Part shown: in pieces, positions 7,527-14,525 of the stretch
Numbering within the stretch: the stretch's first letter is position 1
How the letters are laid out: each line of letters begins with the position of its first letter
Source: JASHVB01 sp049522565
GTDB taxonomy: Bacteria; Pseudomonadota; Alphaproteobacteria; Acetobacterales; Acetobacteraceae
Length of the DNA stretch: 16,740 bases
Direction of reading: 5' to 3'
NCBI GenBank assembly: GCA_049522565.1
Contig: JBEKNT010000300.1
Location: 1 to 16,740, forward strand
The notes under the pieces: generated by a model
The model's input: only the letters and a program-made list of their open reading frames with translations
What the model was told of the DNA's origin: nothing
Databases searched by the model: none
Position numbers and translations under genes: made by a program

Positions 7527-7844
7527 CTAGTCCTGGTGATCCTTTGGCGCGAAGCTGCGCCAGACGTTCAACACTCCCGCCGCGCCGCCGAGCAGGACGA
7601 ATACCGCGAGGAAGATGGGGCGGGCGCCGAACAACAGGCTCAGCCCGTAGCCGATGGCAACAGCCACCACCAGGGCGGAAACCAGTTCGATGCCGACCCG
7701 CAGGCCGATCCCCCAGGGGGACTGGCCGAGACCGCCGGGGTCCATGCCCGGGGATCTCGGTGGGGCGTCGAGCCCCTGCCTGCTTCGGGCCGCCTTCAAC
7801 CGCTCCTCGAAGGAGGGGCCGTCGTCGCCCGGATCGTCGCTCAT
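7527..7844 (-). CDS. atpI: AtpI/AtpZ-type ATP synthase accessory protein
   Basis: The 105-residue protein begins with a charged cytoplasmic N-terminus (FEERLKAARSRQG at about 12-24) and has two membrane helices (about 47-71 and 75-95) containing GIGLRVGIELVSALVV and GGAAGVLNVWR. This is the alphaproteobacterial form of AtpI, the first gene of Fo operons, thought to help c-ring assembly or ion supply. ATG at 7844 follows AGGAG at about six bases. The frame is open up to 7910, but that stretch contains the promoter, so the shorter start is chosen. Confidence 0.85.
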   Translation of the reverse strand: MSDDPGDDGPSFEERLKAARSRQGLDAPPRSPGMDPGGLGQSPWGIGLRVGIELVSALVVAVAIGYGLSLLFGARPIFLAVFVLLGGAAGVLNVWRSFAPKDHQD

Positions 7845-7881
7845 ATTCGCTCCTGGCAACGGCTTGCCGGAAAGCGCGCGC

Positions 7882-7910
7882 TTGCTACAGGCGAGGTTAC
7901 CGTGTGTCAA
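7882..7910 (-). promoter_or_regulatory. Sigma-70-like promoter of the atp Fo operon
   Basis: Reading the minus strand, a perfect -35 TTGACA (7905-7910) is followed by exactly 17 bases and TAGCAA (7882-7887) as a weaker -10. The predicted start of transcription near 7875 would leave a leader of about 30 bases with the AGGAG site of atpI. Confidence 0.6.
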
Positions 7911-7935
7911 GAATGGCTGACCGCTCGCATATTTC

Positions 7936-7996
7936 TCCCCCTCCCCTTGAGGGCTTGGGCCGCGAAGCGGACCAAGGTTGGGGGGGAGGGGTGCGT
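7936..7996. repeat. Single unit of the interspersed repeat family
   Basis: The core TTGGGCCGCGAAGCGGACC, identical to the copy at 65-83, is flanked by CCCCCTCCCC on the left and GGGGGGGAGGGG on the right, making a short palindromic unit upstream of the atp promoter and downstream of the hypothetical gene. The arms differ from the CTCTCCCGC arms of the other copies, so it is a diverged subtype. Confidence 0.6.
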
Positions 7997-8074
7997 ACAG
8001 CCGCTGGCCGGCCGTCGTCCGACCCCGCGTCAGCTTCAGTAATGCCGTGCGGACGGGTCAGGGCGGGCCGGTGG

Positions 8075-8908
8075 CTACCGCCGCGACCGGCGCAGTCTGT
8101 TGCGGTATCGGATCGAGAGGATCACCCGCCACTTCGCCGATGAAAAACCCCAGCACCCGGCGGAGCGCCTCCCGTCCCATCTTCTGCCAATCCCAGTTGC
8201 TCCCCGGCTTCCCGTCCTGCTCCCGGCAGAACGCCTCCTCCCGGCGGCCAGCACCCGGCGGAGCGCCTCCCGTCCCATCTTCTGCCAATCCCAGTTGCTC
8301 CCCGGCTTCCCGTCCTGCTCCCGGCAGAACGCCTCCTCCCGGCGGGTCTTCTCCCGCATCAGGGTGGCGATACTGCCGCCACGCAAGCGGATGCTGTCGA
8401 ACAGCGTGTTCCAGAACGGACCGGTGCAGAAGCCGGGCACCACCGCAAGGTCGAGGCAGATATCGACCAGCGTGCGGCCGAGCGGGCGGCGGCGCACCTG
8501 CGCCTCGAGTTCCTCCAGTGTCGGCATGAACAGTTCCGGATCGTTCCAACCGGCCGGACGGGAGGGCCGCGCTACGGGCTTCCGCGTGGCTTGTGCCTCG
8601 GCCGATTGCTCCGGCGGCGGATCGGCTGGCGTGGCCGGTGGCGCGGCGGCGCGCTCGCGCGGTGCGGCGAAGTGGATGTCCCGGCCCCGTGCCGCGCGTG
8701 CGAGCAACACGTTCTCCAGCGCGATGGCGCGCAGGATGCCGCGTTGCAGGTGGGCGAGGATCGCATAAACCCGTCCGGTGCCGAAGCAGGCTGCAATGGC
8801 GTTGAAGTCCGTGCTGGCGGAGCGGTGCTTCGCGGTCTCGGCGAGATGACGGCCGAAGCCCAGCAGAATGCGCACGGTGTGGAGGAGTGCGGCGATGGAA
8901 GCTGGCAT
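8075..8908 (-). CDS. Conserved hypothetical protein, C-terminus frameshifted by a duplication
   Basis: I do not recognise a named function. From ATG at 8908 the product has a hydrophobic/helical N-terminus (PASIAALLHTVRILLGFG), a helical part with ACFGTGRVYAILAHLQRG and ALENVLLARAARGRDI, a Pro/Ala-rich linker, and a conserved-looking C-terminal part (FMPTLEELEAQVRRRPLGRT, LAVVPGFCTGPFWNTLF, GKPGSNWDWQKMGREALRRV). It resembles hypothetical proteins I associate with Acetobacteraceae. A perfect 98-bp tandem duplication (8150-8345) shifts the frame after ALRRVL. The tail that follows is Arg/Ser-rich missense ending at 8075. In the alternative frame the tail reads GFFIGEVAGDPLDP and ends at 8058. 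Collapsing one copy gives an intact 250-residue protein. The start is uncertain: ATG at 8983 is also possible, and neither has a clear ribosome site. Confidence 0.6.
   Translation of the reverse strand: MPASIAALLHTVRILLGFGRHLAETAKHRSASTDFNAIAACFGTGRVYAILAHLQRGILRAIALENVLLARAARGRDIHFAAPRERAAAPPATPADPPPEQSAEAQATRKPVARPSRPAGWNDPELFMPTLEELEAQVRRRPLGRTLVDICLDLAVVPGFCTGPFWNTLFDSIRLRGGSIATLMREKTRREEAFCREQDGKPGSNWDWQKMGREALRRVLAAGRRRSAGSRTGSRGATGIGRRWDGRRSAGCWGFSSAKWRVILSIRYRNRLRRSRR
8150..8345. repeat. Perfect 98-bp tandem duplication inside a coding region
   Basis: 8150-8247 and 8248-8345 are identical by eye over 98 bases. The length is not a multiple of three, so the downstream frame of the minus-strand gene is changed. 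Both ends of the unit carry CCCGGCGG (8156-8163 and 8240-8247), which could have aided slippage or unequal pairing. Identity of the copies implies a recent event or an assembly artefact. Confidence 0.95.
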
Positions 8909-8990
8909 GGTTGGGCCGGGCCGATCCGGTTGGGGATCGTGGGCAGGGGACGGACAGGGAGTGGCGGCGGCGGGGCGCTCCATGGCAGTA

Positions 8991-9019
8991 TCAATAACAC
9001 GCGTTAGCTTCTCTGTCAA
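8991..9019 (-). promoter_or_regulatory. Sigma-70-like promoter for the hypothetical gene
   Basis: On the minus strand TTGACA (9014-9019), a 17-base spacer and TATTGA (8991-8996). Transcription would begin near 8984, one base before the ATG at 8983. The message is then either leaderless or uses the ATG at 8908 with a leader of about 75 bases. Confidence 0.45.
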
Positions 9020-9115
9020 AAGAAATATCGGCCGGACCGGCTCCAGGCGAGTCTCGCCGGCGTCTCATTACGCTATGGGTGAGACGGTGGCGGCGCCGGC
9101 CGGGCAACGGCTTCT

Positions 9116-10081
9116 GGTGCATGGGGTATTGTCAGGTACCCTGCTGACGAGGCGCCCACAGCCGATCGCGCAGCCCTCGCTATCCTGTCGTACGCGACCC
9201 AGCATCGGCCGCCGCCACGCCGTCTCACGAGCGTCTCGTTTTGTGCCGGGGGAGACTCTGCGTCGCCGCGTGAGAGTTTGCATTGGTGCATGGGGTCTTG
9301 CCGCGTGTCTGCGGTCTATCGCGGTCGGCTCGCCCCGGCAGTGCCGGGTTGCTGTGCCTGAGATGCCGCCGAGTTTCTCGTGCATGGGGTTTTGGCAGGC
9401 GACGCGCCAGCCGGAAGCAAGCAAGAAATCTGGAACCACAGATGCACACCGATGCACACCGATGGGACAGTGACCACCGCATCGGCACGGCTGCCCGGGC
9501 TTGGTCGTGGGGTTCCGGCCGTGAACGAGCCAGCCGGACTCCGGCCCATCCGTGTGCATCTGTGTGCATCTGTGGTTCCAGATTTCTTGCTTGCTTCCTC
9601 GGGTGTCGCACCGCTCCGCACTGCAGAGGTGCGCTGTGGCACCGCGTCTTGCCGTGGCGCGACGTGCCTCACGGTGTATGGGATGTTCCTCACCACAGCT
9701 TCCGGCCCGCCGCGCGCATCGCCGGCGAATAGGTGCATGGGGTCTTTGCTCCACATTGCATCCTGCGGTTTGGCTGAGGCGGCAACAGACAGACCGCACC
9801 GCTGGACTTCGGGTGTTGTCGCCTCGGATTGCATCTGCCCGGCCTGCTGCTCGGCGCGCTGGTCCGTTCTGGTGCATGGGCTCTTGCCGCCGTTCCACAG
9901 GCTGATCGACACCGGGCGAACCGGCGCTGAGCCGCTGGTGCCTTGTGCGACGGCTCCTACCCGCCATCGTCGTGCCGCGCCGAATTGGTGCATGGGCTTT
10001 TGGCCGCACGTGGCACGGCGCTCGCCAGCAGCTTGGAGACGCCGGCGAGGCCGTACCGCTGGACATGGGGTGTTGCCGCCG
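9116..10081 (+). repeat. Array of short same-orientation repeats in a gene-free region
   Basis: Eight clear copies of a motif near GGTGCATGGGGTCTTGCCGC begin at 9116, 9285, 9379, 9673, 9732, 9871, 9987 and 10061, all on the plus strand. A ninth, weaker copy is at 9803 (GGACTTCGGGTGTTGTCGCC), and decayed traces occur near 9645 and 9937. Gaps are irregular (about 40-150 bases, apart from one widened by an inserted element), so it is not a CRISPR. The copies at 9803 and 10061 share extra upstream sequence (CCG-ACCGCTGGAC), and those at 9116 and 9285 share upstream GTCTC/GAGAC dyads. The overlapping open frames look random in composition. I see no gene between 9020 and 10252. Confidence 0.8.
9413..9598. 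mobile_element. MITE-like element with 54-bp inverted ends
   Basis: The left arm 9413-9466 and right arm 9545-9598 are reverse complements over 54 bases with two mismatches. They begin GGAAGCAAGCAAGAAATC and contain the iterated ACCACAGATGCACAC/GATGCACAC motif. A 78-base centre has no coding sign. The element lies between two copies of the surrounding short repeat (9379 and 9673), widening their spacing, which suggests insertion into the array. No target duplication is obvious and no transposase is present. As RNA it would form a very long hairpin. Confidence 0.7.
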
Positions 10082-10252
10082 AACAACTGCTGGACGGGTC
10101 GGACCCGCCGTCTCGGCCCTCGTCATAGGGTGCAAGGGAATTCTGTTTGGGGGTAGCGACCGGGCAACCTTGCAGATCGGTGCGGCGCGCGGCCCCGTGC
10201 GGAATTCTTGATATATGCAACTAACGCACGCCTCTACGCGATGACCCGCCCG

Positions 10253-11488
10253 TCACGCATGCACCATCGGACAGCCACCATCACCCAGCGGGCGGAACGC
10301 ATGCGCCGCGTCCACCGTGCGGACCAGCTTGTAATAGTCCCACGGATACTTGCTCTCAGCCGGCGACTTCACCTCGAACAGATACATCGGGTGCAGCACG
10401 CGCCCGTCGGCACGCACCTCGCCCTTGCCGAACAGCGGATCGTCGGTCGGCATCGCCTTCATCTGCTGCACCACCGCCCGGCCGCTCACCTTCGCCTTGT
10501 CGAGGCCCAATGCCAGCATCGCCTTCAGGCAGTGCGTATTGGCGCTGTAGTCGCCGGCCTGGATCATCGACGGCATCCAGCCCTTCATCCGCGCGCCGAA
10601 GCGTTTCCCATAAGCGCGGGTTTGCTCGTTCATGTCCCAGTAGAACGCCTCGCTGAGCATCAGCCCCTGCGCGGTCTCCAGCCCGACGCCGTGCAGGTCC
10701 GGTATCATCATCAGCAGCGCCGCGAGTTTGGCGCCCTTCTGGGTCAGCCCGAACTCGTGCGCCTGCTTCACGCAGTTGACCGTATCGGCGCCGCTGTTGG
10801 CCAGGCCGATCACCTTCGCGCCGGAGGATGCCGCCTGCACCAGGAAGGCGGAAAAGTCGGTGGTCTCCGGGAACGGCGTGAACACGGTGCCCAGCACCTT
10901 GCCGCCGGCGCCGGTGACGAAGGAGGCGGTGTCGCCGGCCAACTGCTTGCCAAAGGCGTAGTCGGCGGCAACGAAGTACCAGGAGTCGCCGCCCGTGGCC
11001 ACCAGCGCGCCGCCGGTGGTGTGGCCGATCGCCCAGGTGTCGTACACCCAGTGCACGTGGTTCGGCCCGCATGCCGCCCCGGTCAGCGCCGAGCTGGCCG
11101 GACCGGTCAGCAACGCGACCTTGTCCTTCTCCTTCACCAGGTTGGCGATCGCCAGCGCGGCAGCCGAGTTGTTGACGTTGGAGACGATGTCCACGCCCTG
11201 CCGGTCGAACCAGTCGCGCGCCACCGACACGGCGATGTCGGGCTTCGACTGGTAGTCGGCCGAGAGCACGTCCACCCGCGTACCGGGATGCGCGGCCATG
11301 AAGTCCTCGGCGGCCAGTTGCGTGCCGACCACCGAGCCAGCGCCGGTGGAGGCGGAATTAGGCCCGCTGAGGTCGGTCAGCACGCCGATGCGGACGGTCT
11401 GCGCGGCGGTCTGGGCTTGGGCAGGCCGCCACAGCGGCAAAGCGGCAGTGGCAGCGGCGGCGGCGAGGACGCTACGGCGGCGGATCAT
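10253..11488 (-). CDS. ABC transporter periplasmic substrate-binding protein, LivK-like (type 1 fold)
   Basis: The 411-residue exported protein belongs to the branched-chain amino-acid/amide binding family. The start at 11488 gives a twin-arginine-like leader (MIRRRSVLAAAAATAALPLW), cleaved near AQA at 24. The mature protein begins VRIGVLTDLSGPNSASTGAG, the ligand-cleft strand of this family. Later segments ALLTGPASSALTG and GDSWYFVAADYAFGKQ match the two-lobe fold. GGGAG lies about ten bases upstream. No permease or ATPase gene is adjacent, so it is an orphan that would need a transporter encoded elsewhere. The ligand cannot be assigned. Confidence 0.85.
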   Translation of the reverse strand: MIRRRSVLAAAAATAALPLWRPAQAQTAAQTVRIGVLTDLSGPNSASTGAGSVVGTQLAAEDFMAAHPGTRVDVLSADYQSKPDIAVSVARDWFDRQGVDIVSNVNNSAAALAIANLVKEKDKVALLTGPASSALTGAACGPNHVHWVYDTWAIGHTTGGALVATGGDSWYFVAADYAFGKQLAGDTASFVTGAGGKVLGTVFTPFPETTDFSAFLVQAASSGAKVIGLANSGADTVNCVKQAHEFGLTQKGAKLAALLMMIPDLHGVGLETAQGLMLSEAFYWDMNEQTRAYGKRFGARMKGWMPSMIQAGDYSANTHCLKAMLALGLDKAKVSGRAVVQQMKAMPTDDPLFGKGEVRADGRVLHPMYLFEVKSPAESKYPWDYYKLVRTVDAAHAFRPLGDGGCPMVHA

Positions 11489-11627
11489 CTTGGCTGGCTC
11501 CCGGATGCAACGGCGGCGGAGATTGCCGCACGGTGCGGGACGGGTCCATCCGGCGGATATGCGACCATGCGTCATGCTCGCCGCCTGCCACCCACCGGCA
11601 CATCGGGGGGATCATCAGGAGTCGCCA

Positions 11628-11828
11628 CGGAATGACCGCGTCAGGTGTGGGGCGGCCCATGCCCACTCCGTCATGGCGGGCCCCCGGGTCAAGTGCCCGG
11701 CGGCAGGCCCCGGCCGGCCATCCACGGCTTGCGGCTCACAGAGAGGAAAGTCCCGGATGGTCCGGCTGCCCGGACCATGACGAATTGGGCGGGGTCCGCA
11801 CGTCAACGGACGCGGTGCTGCCTCGGCG
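11628..11828 (+). repeat. Palindromic dispersed repeat, copy B with inverted ends
   Basis: 11670-11828 matches copy A (1004-1163) in inverse orientation. Here the left flank 11628-11675 (GGAATGACCGCGTCAG onwards) is a diverged inverted copy of the right end, so the element is about 200 bp with inverted termini of about 45 bp, like a MITE. It fills most of the 377-base gap between the efeB-type gene and the binding-protein gene. The remainder of that gap (11489-11627) shows nothing else I can support. Confidence 0.65.
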
Positions 11829-11865
11829 ATCCCTTATTGACGACAGCGGGCCGGCGCAGCCGGCA

Positions 11866-13227
11866 TCACGTCGCAACGAACAGGCGCTGGCCGATGAACT
11901 CGCCCGCACGCGCGCCGCCCGGACAGGCAAACAAACCGCCGCCGGTATGCGTCACGAACTGGTTGAGCATGTCGAACTTCGCCATGTTTTCGAAGATCCT
12001 GATGAACCCGGTCCGCGGGTCGCGCTGGTAGCATACGAACAACAGGCCGGCGTCGTACTCCATGCCCTGCCGCCACGGTGGCCAACGCTCCGCCGTAAAG
12101 TTCACCCCGTCATTGTAGGAGTAGCCCCGGCGCAGCACCTCCGCGCCGCCATTGGTCACGGCATTGGCAAGCCGCACATGGGCGTTTTCCGCGATGATCG
12201 GGTTCTCGTCCTTGTCGGTCCGGTCCAGGCCCAGCGGCGCGAACTCGTCCTTCAGCCCCAGCGGCGCCCCGGACAATTTCTCCCGCCCCATCGTCTGCTC
12301 CTGGAAGCCGACATTGGTGCGGTCCCAGTGCTCCAACGCCATGCGGATGCGGCGAACCACCATGTAGCTGCCGCCGCGCATCCAGGCCGGCCCGTCGTCG
12401 CCCACCCACACGACCTTGTCGATCTGCTGCGGGGTCTGCGTGCCGTCCTTGAAACCCATCAGGTTGCGCGGCGTCCCCCCATCGGCGGGCCGGGACATGA
12501 ATCCGATCTGCGCCCATCGCATCTCCGCGGCGCCATACGCGAGGCGCGCGAGCTGGCGCACGGCGTGGAACGCCACCAGCGGGTCGTCCGCACAGGCCTG
12601 CACCGACAGGTCGCCGCCGGTGCGCGCCGGCACCAACTGGTCGCCATTGAAGCGCGGCAGATCCACCAGTGCCTCCGGCCGAAGAGCAGCCAGGCCGTAG
12701 CGATCCTTGCCCGCTTTCTCAAACAGTCCCGCACCAAACCCGAAGGTCACGGTCAGCCGCGCCGGGTCCAGCCCCAGCGTCTCCGACGAATCCAAAATGG
12801 GGGACTGCGTGTCCGACGCCGGAGCATAGCCGTCCGCTGCCTGGCCACCCGAAGCCGGCGCACCCGATGCCTGGCCACCCGGAGCCGGCGCATCCGATGC
12901 CGCTGCGTAGGCGTCCGGCGCGGCGGGCGCCACAGGTTGGCCGGCCGTCATCCGGGCGGCGGCGGCGGTCCACGTTTGCAGCAGCGCCACCAGGTCGTCC
13001 CGCTTCCCGGTGGTCAGATCGAACGCGGCGAAATAGGTATGCTGTTGTGCCGGCGTTACGATACCGGCCTGATGGACGCCCCAGAAATCCTCGGCGGCAC
13101 TGCGTGGCTTCGGGGCAGCGGCCTCCGGCACGGCGGCGCGGGCGGTGAAGCCGACCGCGGCCGCCAGCCCGCCGGCCGCGGCAAGCAACCCGCGGCGCGA
13201 CGCGCGGGGACCCGTGTCGTGCTGCAT
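11866..13227 (-). CDS. efeB: EfeB-type Dyp peroxidase / deferrochelatase, Tat-exported
   Basis: The 453-residue haem peroxidase is exported by Tat (SRRGLLAAAGGLAAAVG, residues 10-26). EfeB acts with EfeU/EfeO in iron uptake and has been described as a peroxidase or haem-iron releasing enzyme. The Dyp motif GFKDG is at 258-262 (distal Asp261), the proximal haem ligand is probably His350 (IIAENAHVRLAN), and the distal Arg is near 367 (VLRRGYSY). It is about 30 residues longer than E. coli EfeB. A Gly/Ala/Pro insert at about 101-135 contains a decapeptide repeated twice (111-130). The start codon lies two bases after the stop of the NHL gene, so the two are probably translationally coupled and share its Fur-like operator. 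Confidence 0.9.
   Translation of the reverse strand: MQHDTGPRASRRGLLAAAGGLAAAVGFTARAAVPEAAAPKPRSAAEDFWGVHQAGIVTPAQQHTYFAAFDLTTGKRDDLVALLQTWTAAAARMTAGQPVAPAAPDAYAAASDAPAPGGQASGAPASGGQAADGYAPASDTQSPILDSSETLGLDPARLTVTFGFGAGLFEKAGKDRYGLAALRPEALVDLPRFNGDQLVPARTGGDLSVQACADDPLVAFHAVRQLARLAYGAAEMRWAQIGFMSRPADGGTPRNLMGFKDGTQTPQQIDKVVWVGDDGPAWMRGGSYMVVRRIRMALEHWDRTNVGFQEQTMGREKLSGAPLGLKDEFAPLGLDRTDKDENPIIAENAHVRLANAVTNGGAEVLRRGYSYNDGVNFTAERWPPWRQGMEYDAGLLFVCYQRDPRTGFIRIFENMAKFDMLNQFVTHTGGGLFACPGGARAGEFIGQRLFVAT
12838..12897. repeat. In-frame 30-bp tandem repeat within efeB
   Basis: Units 12838-12867 and 12868-12897 agree at 28 of 30 bases and encode SDAPAPGGQA and SGAPASGGQA. The length keeps the reading frame. 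It lies in a predicted flexible loop between the first strand region and the conserved peroxidase core, so copy number could vary without loss of function. Confidence 0.8.
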
Positions 13228-13229
13228 GG

Positions 13230-14390
13230 TCAGCGTGCCTCCATCACCGTATTCATGTCGTCCTCGACATAATAGAACCCCTTGCCGTCCGGCTTCAGCG
13301 CAATGCCGAACAGGTCACCGTTGCCCGGTGGCGACTGCGCCTGGTTGGTATCGATCCACTGCGCGTAGAGCTGCTTGCCGGTCGCGGGGTCCAGCTCCAC
13401 CACCTGGCCGTTGCGGGCGTTGCAGGCGAGCAAGTGACCGTTGGGCAGCATGATGAGGGCGAGCGGGCGTTGCAGCAGGCCGCCCTGGGTCACCTCGCGG
13501 CCGGTGCCGGCGCTGCCGGTCCGCGTCATGGCGTCCGCGATGGCGACGATGCGGTTGCCGAGCGCATCAGAGACATACAGCGTGTTGTCGGCGCCGAGTG
13601 CCAGCCCGGTCGGACCGATCAGGAACACGTCCCGGTCGGCGCGCTGGCCGAACCCGTCCGCCACCACGGTCCGGCTTTTGATCGCCGGCGGCTTGCCTGG
13701 CGGAATGGCAAGCTCGATGCGCAGCACGGTGGCTTTGGCAATGGTCACCGGATAGCCGGTGGCGGGATCGCGCACCTGCGGACCCGGCACATCGAAGCCG
13801 GCCATGCTGACGAACAAGGTGGCGGTGCTGCCGTTATCGGTCACCGCCATGTTGCCCCACGGGCCGTTGATGTCGGCACCGGCCCAGCTATCGACAAGCT
13901 GACCATTGGCATCGAGCACCAGCAAGCAGCCGTTGCCCTTGGTGCGGGTGGTGCCGTCATTGCTGGGCGTGCTGCCGACGATCACCCAGCCGCTCTTGAG
14001 CATGGTCATCGCCGTGCTCAGGCCCACCCCGCCGGGACATTGCGGGAGTTGCCGCGGCAGCTTGGCGAACAGCGTCGTCTGCCGACTGGACGGGTTGAAG
14101 TCGACGATCGTGGTGCCAAGCCCCTGCAAGTTCGACAGGTCGTTGAAATTGTCCACCAGCACGTCGCCCGCCTGGATCTTGCCGGCCGAAACCGGCGCCA
14201 CCACCAGGGCGTAGGGGTTCTGATCGCCATTGTCCGGCACGGTGGTCGTCAGGGTGATGTGCTTGTGCACGGTTTCCAGGAAACCGCGCGGTTCATCTGC
14301 TCCTGCGCGACCGGCCGGCAGCGCGGCGGCAAGCGACACAACCGCAACGATGGCGGCGCGGATCGGCATGCATCGGGTTCGGGACACCAT
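13230..14390 (-). CDS. Exported NHL-repeat beta-propeller protein
   Basis: The 386-residue protein has a Sec-type signal (about 1-31, cleavage near GRAGA/DEP). NHL-like repeats are clearest at about 247-277 (GPTGLALGADNTLYVSDALG) and 298-330 (RPLALIMLPNGHLLACNARN), with further blades suggested by the spacing of GxxxxLxxSxxG motifs. This fold usually binds ligands or proteins, or acts as a lactonase/lyase scaffold; no catalytic role can be assigned. ATG at 14390 follows AGAGG by seven bases. It is the first gene of a two-gene operon with efeB (two-base gap) and has a Fur-like box at its promoter, so a periplasmic role in iron handling is inferred from context only. Confidence 0.75.
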   Translation of the reverse strand: MVSRTRCMPIRAAIVAVVSLAAALPAGRAGADEPRGFLETVHKHITLTTTVPDNGDQNPYALVVAPVSAGKIQAGDVLVDNFNDLSNLQGLGTTIVDFNPSSRQTTLFAKLPRQLPQCPGGVGLSTAMTMLKSGWVIVGSTPSNDGTTRTKGNGCLLVLDANGQLVDSWAGADINGPWGNMAVTDNGSTATLFVSMAGFDVPGPQVRDPATGYPVTIAKATVLRIELAIPPGKPPAIKSRTVVADGFGQRADRDVFLIGPTGLALGADNTLYVSDALGNRIVAIADAMTRTGSAGTGREVTQGGLLQRPLALIMLPNGHLLACNARNGQVVELDPATGKQLYAQWIDTNQAQSPPGNGDLFGIALKPDGKGFYYVEDDMNTVMEAR

Positions 14391-14450
14391 GGCGGAAGCC
14401 TCTTTGCGCTGTCGCGGGGGCGGGCACGGCCGCGGCACCGATCGCTGAAA

Positions 14451-14468
14451 ATGCGAATGACTCGCAAT
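14451..14468 (-). promoter_or_regulatory. Fur-like operator upstream of the NHL-efeB operon
   Basis: The plus strand reads ATGCGAATGACTCGCAAT, close to the alphaproteobacterial Fur palindrome TTGCGAATGATTCGCAA with one internal mismatch. It lies about 60 bases upstream of the start codon and overlaps the predicted -10, an arrangement expected for iron-dependent repression. Confidence 0.65.
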
Positions 14469-14492
14469 ATCGCAACGCTCTGCCGCGGTCAA
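14464..14492 (-). promoter_or_regulatory. Sigma-70-like promoter of the NHL-efeB operon
   Basis: On the minus strand TTGACC (14487-14492), 17 bases, then TATTGC (14464-14469). The -10 is covered by the Fur-like box. The leader to the NHL start would be about 65 bases. Confidence 0.5.
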
Positions 14493-14525
14493 GGCCGCCG
14501 GTGAAACGGCTCGCATCGTGCCGCC

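Noticed and set aside
9116..10081. CRISPR array
   Set aside because: Repeat copies vary, spacers range from about 40 to 150 bases, and no cas genes are present.
9068..10135. Long open frames on both strands through the repeat array
   Set aside because: They are a by-product of high GC. Composition is Arg/Ala/Cys-rich and random, no domain is recognisable, several overlap each other, and they run through the inverted-repeat element.
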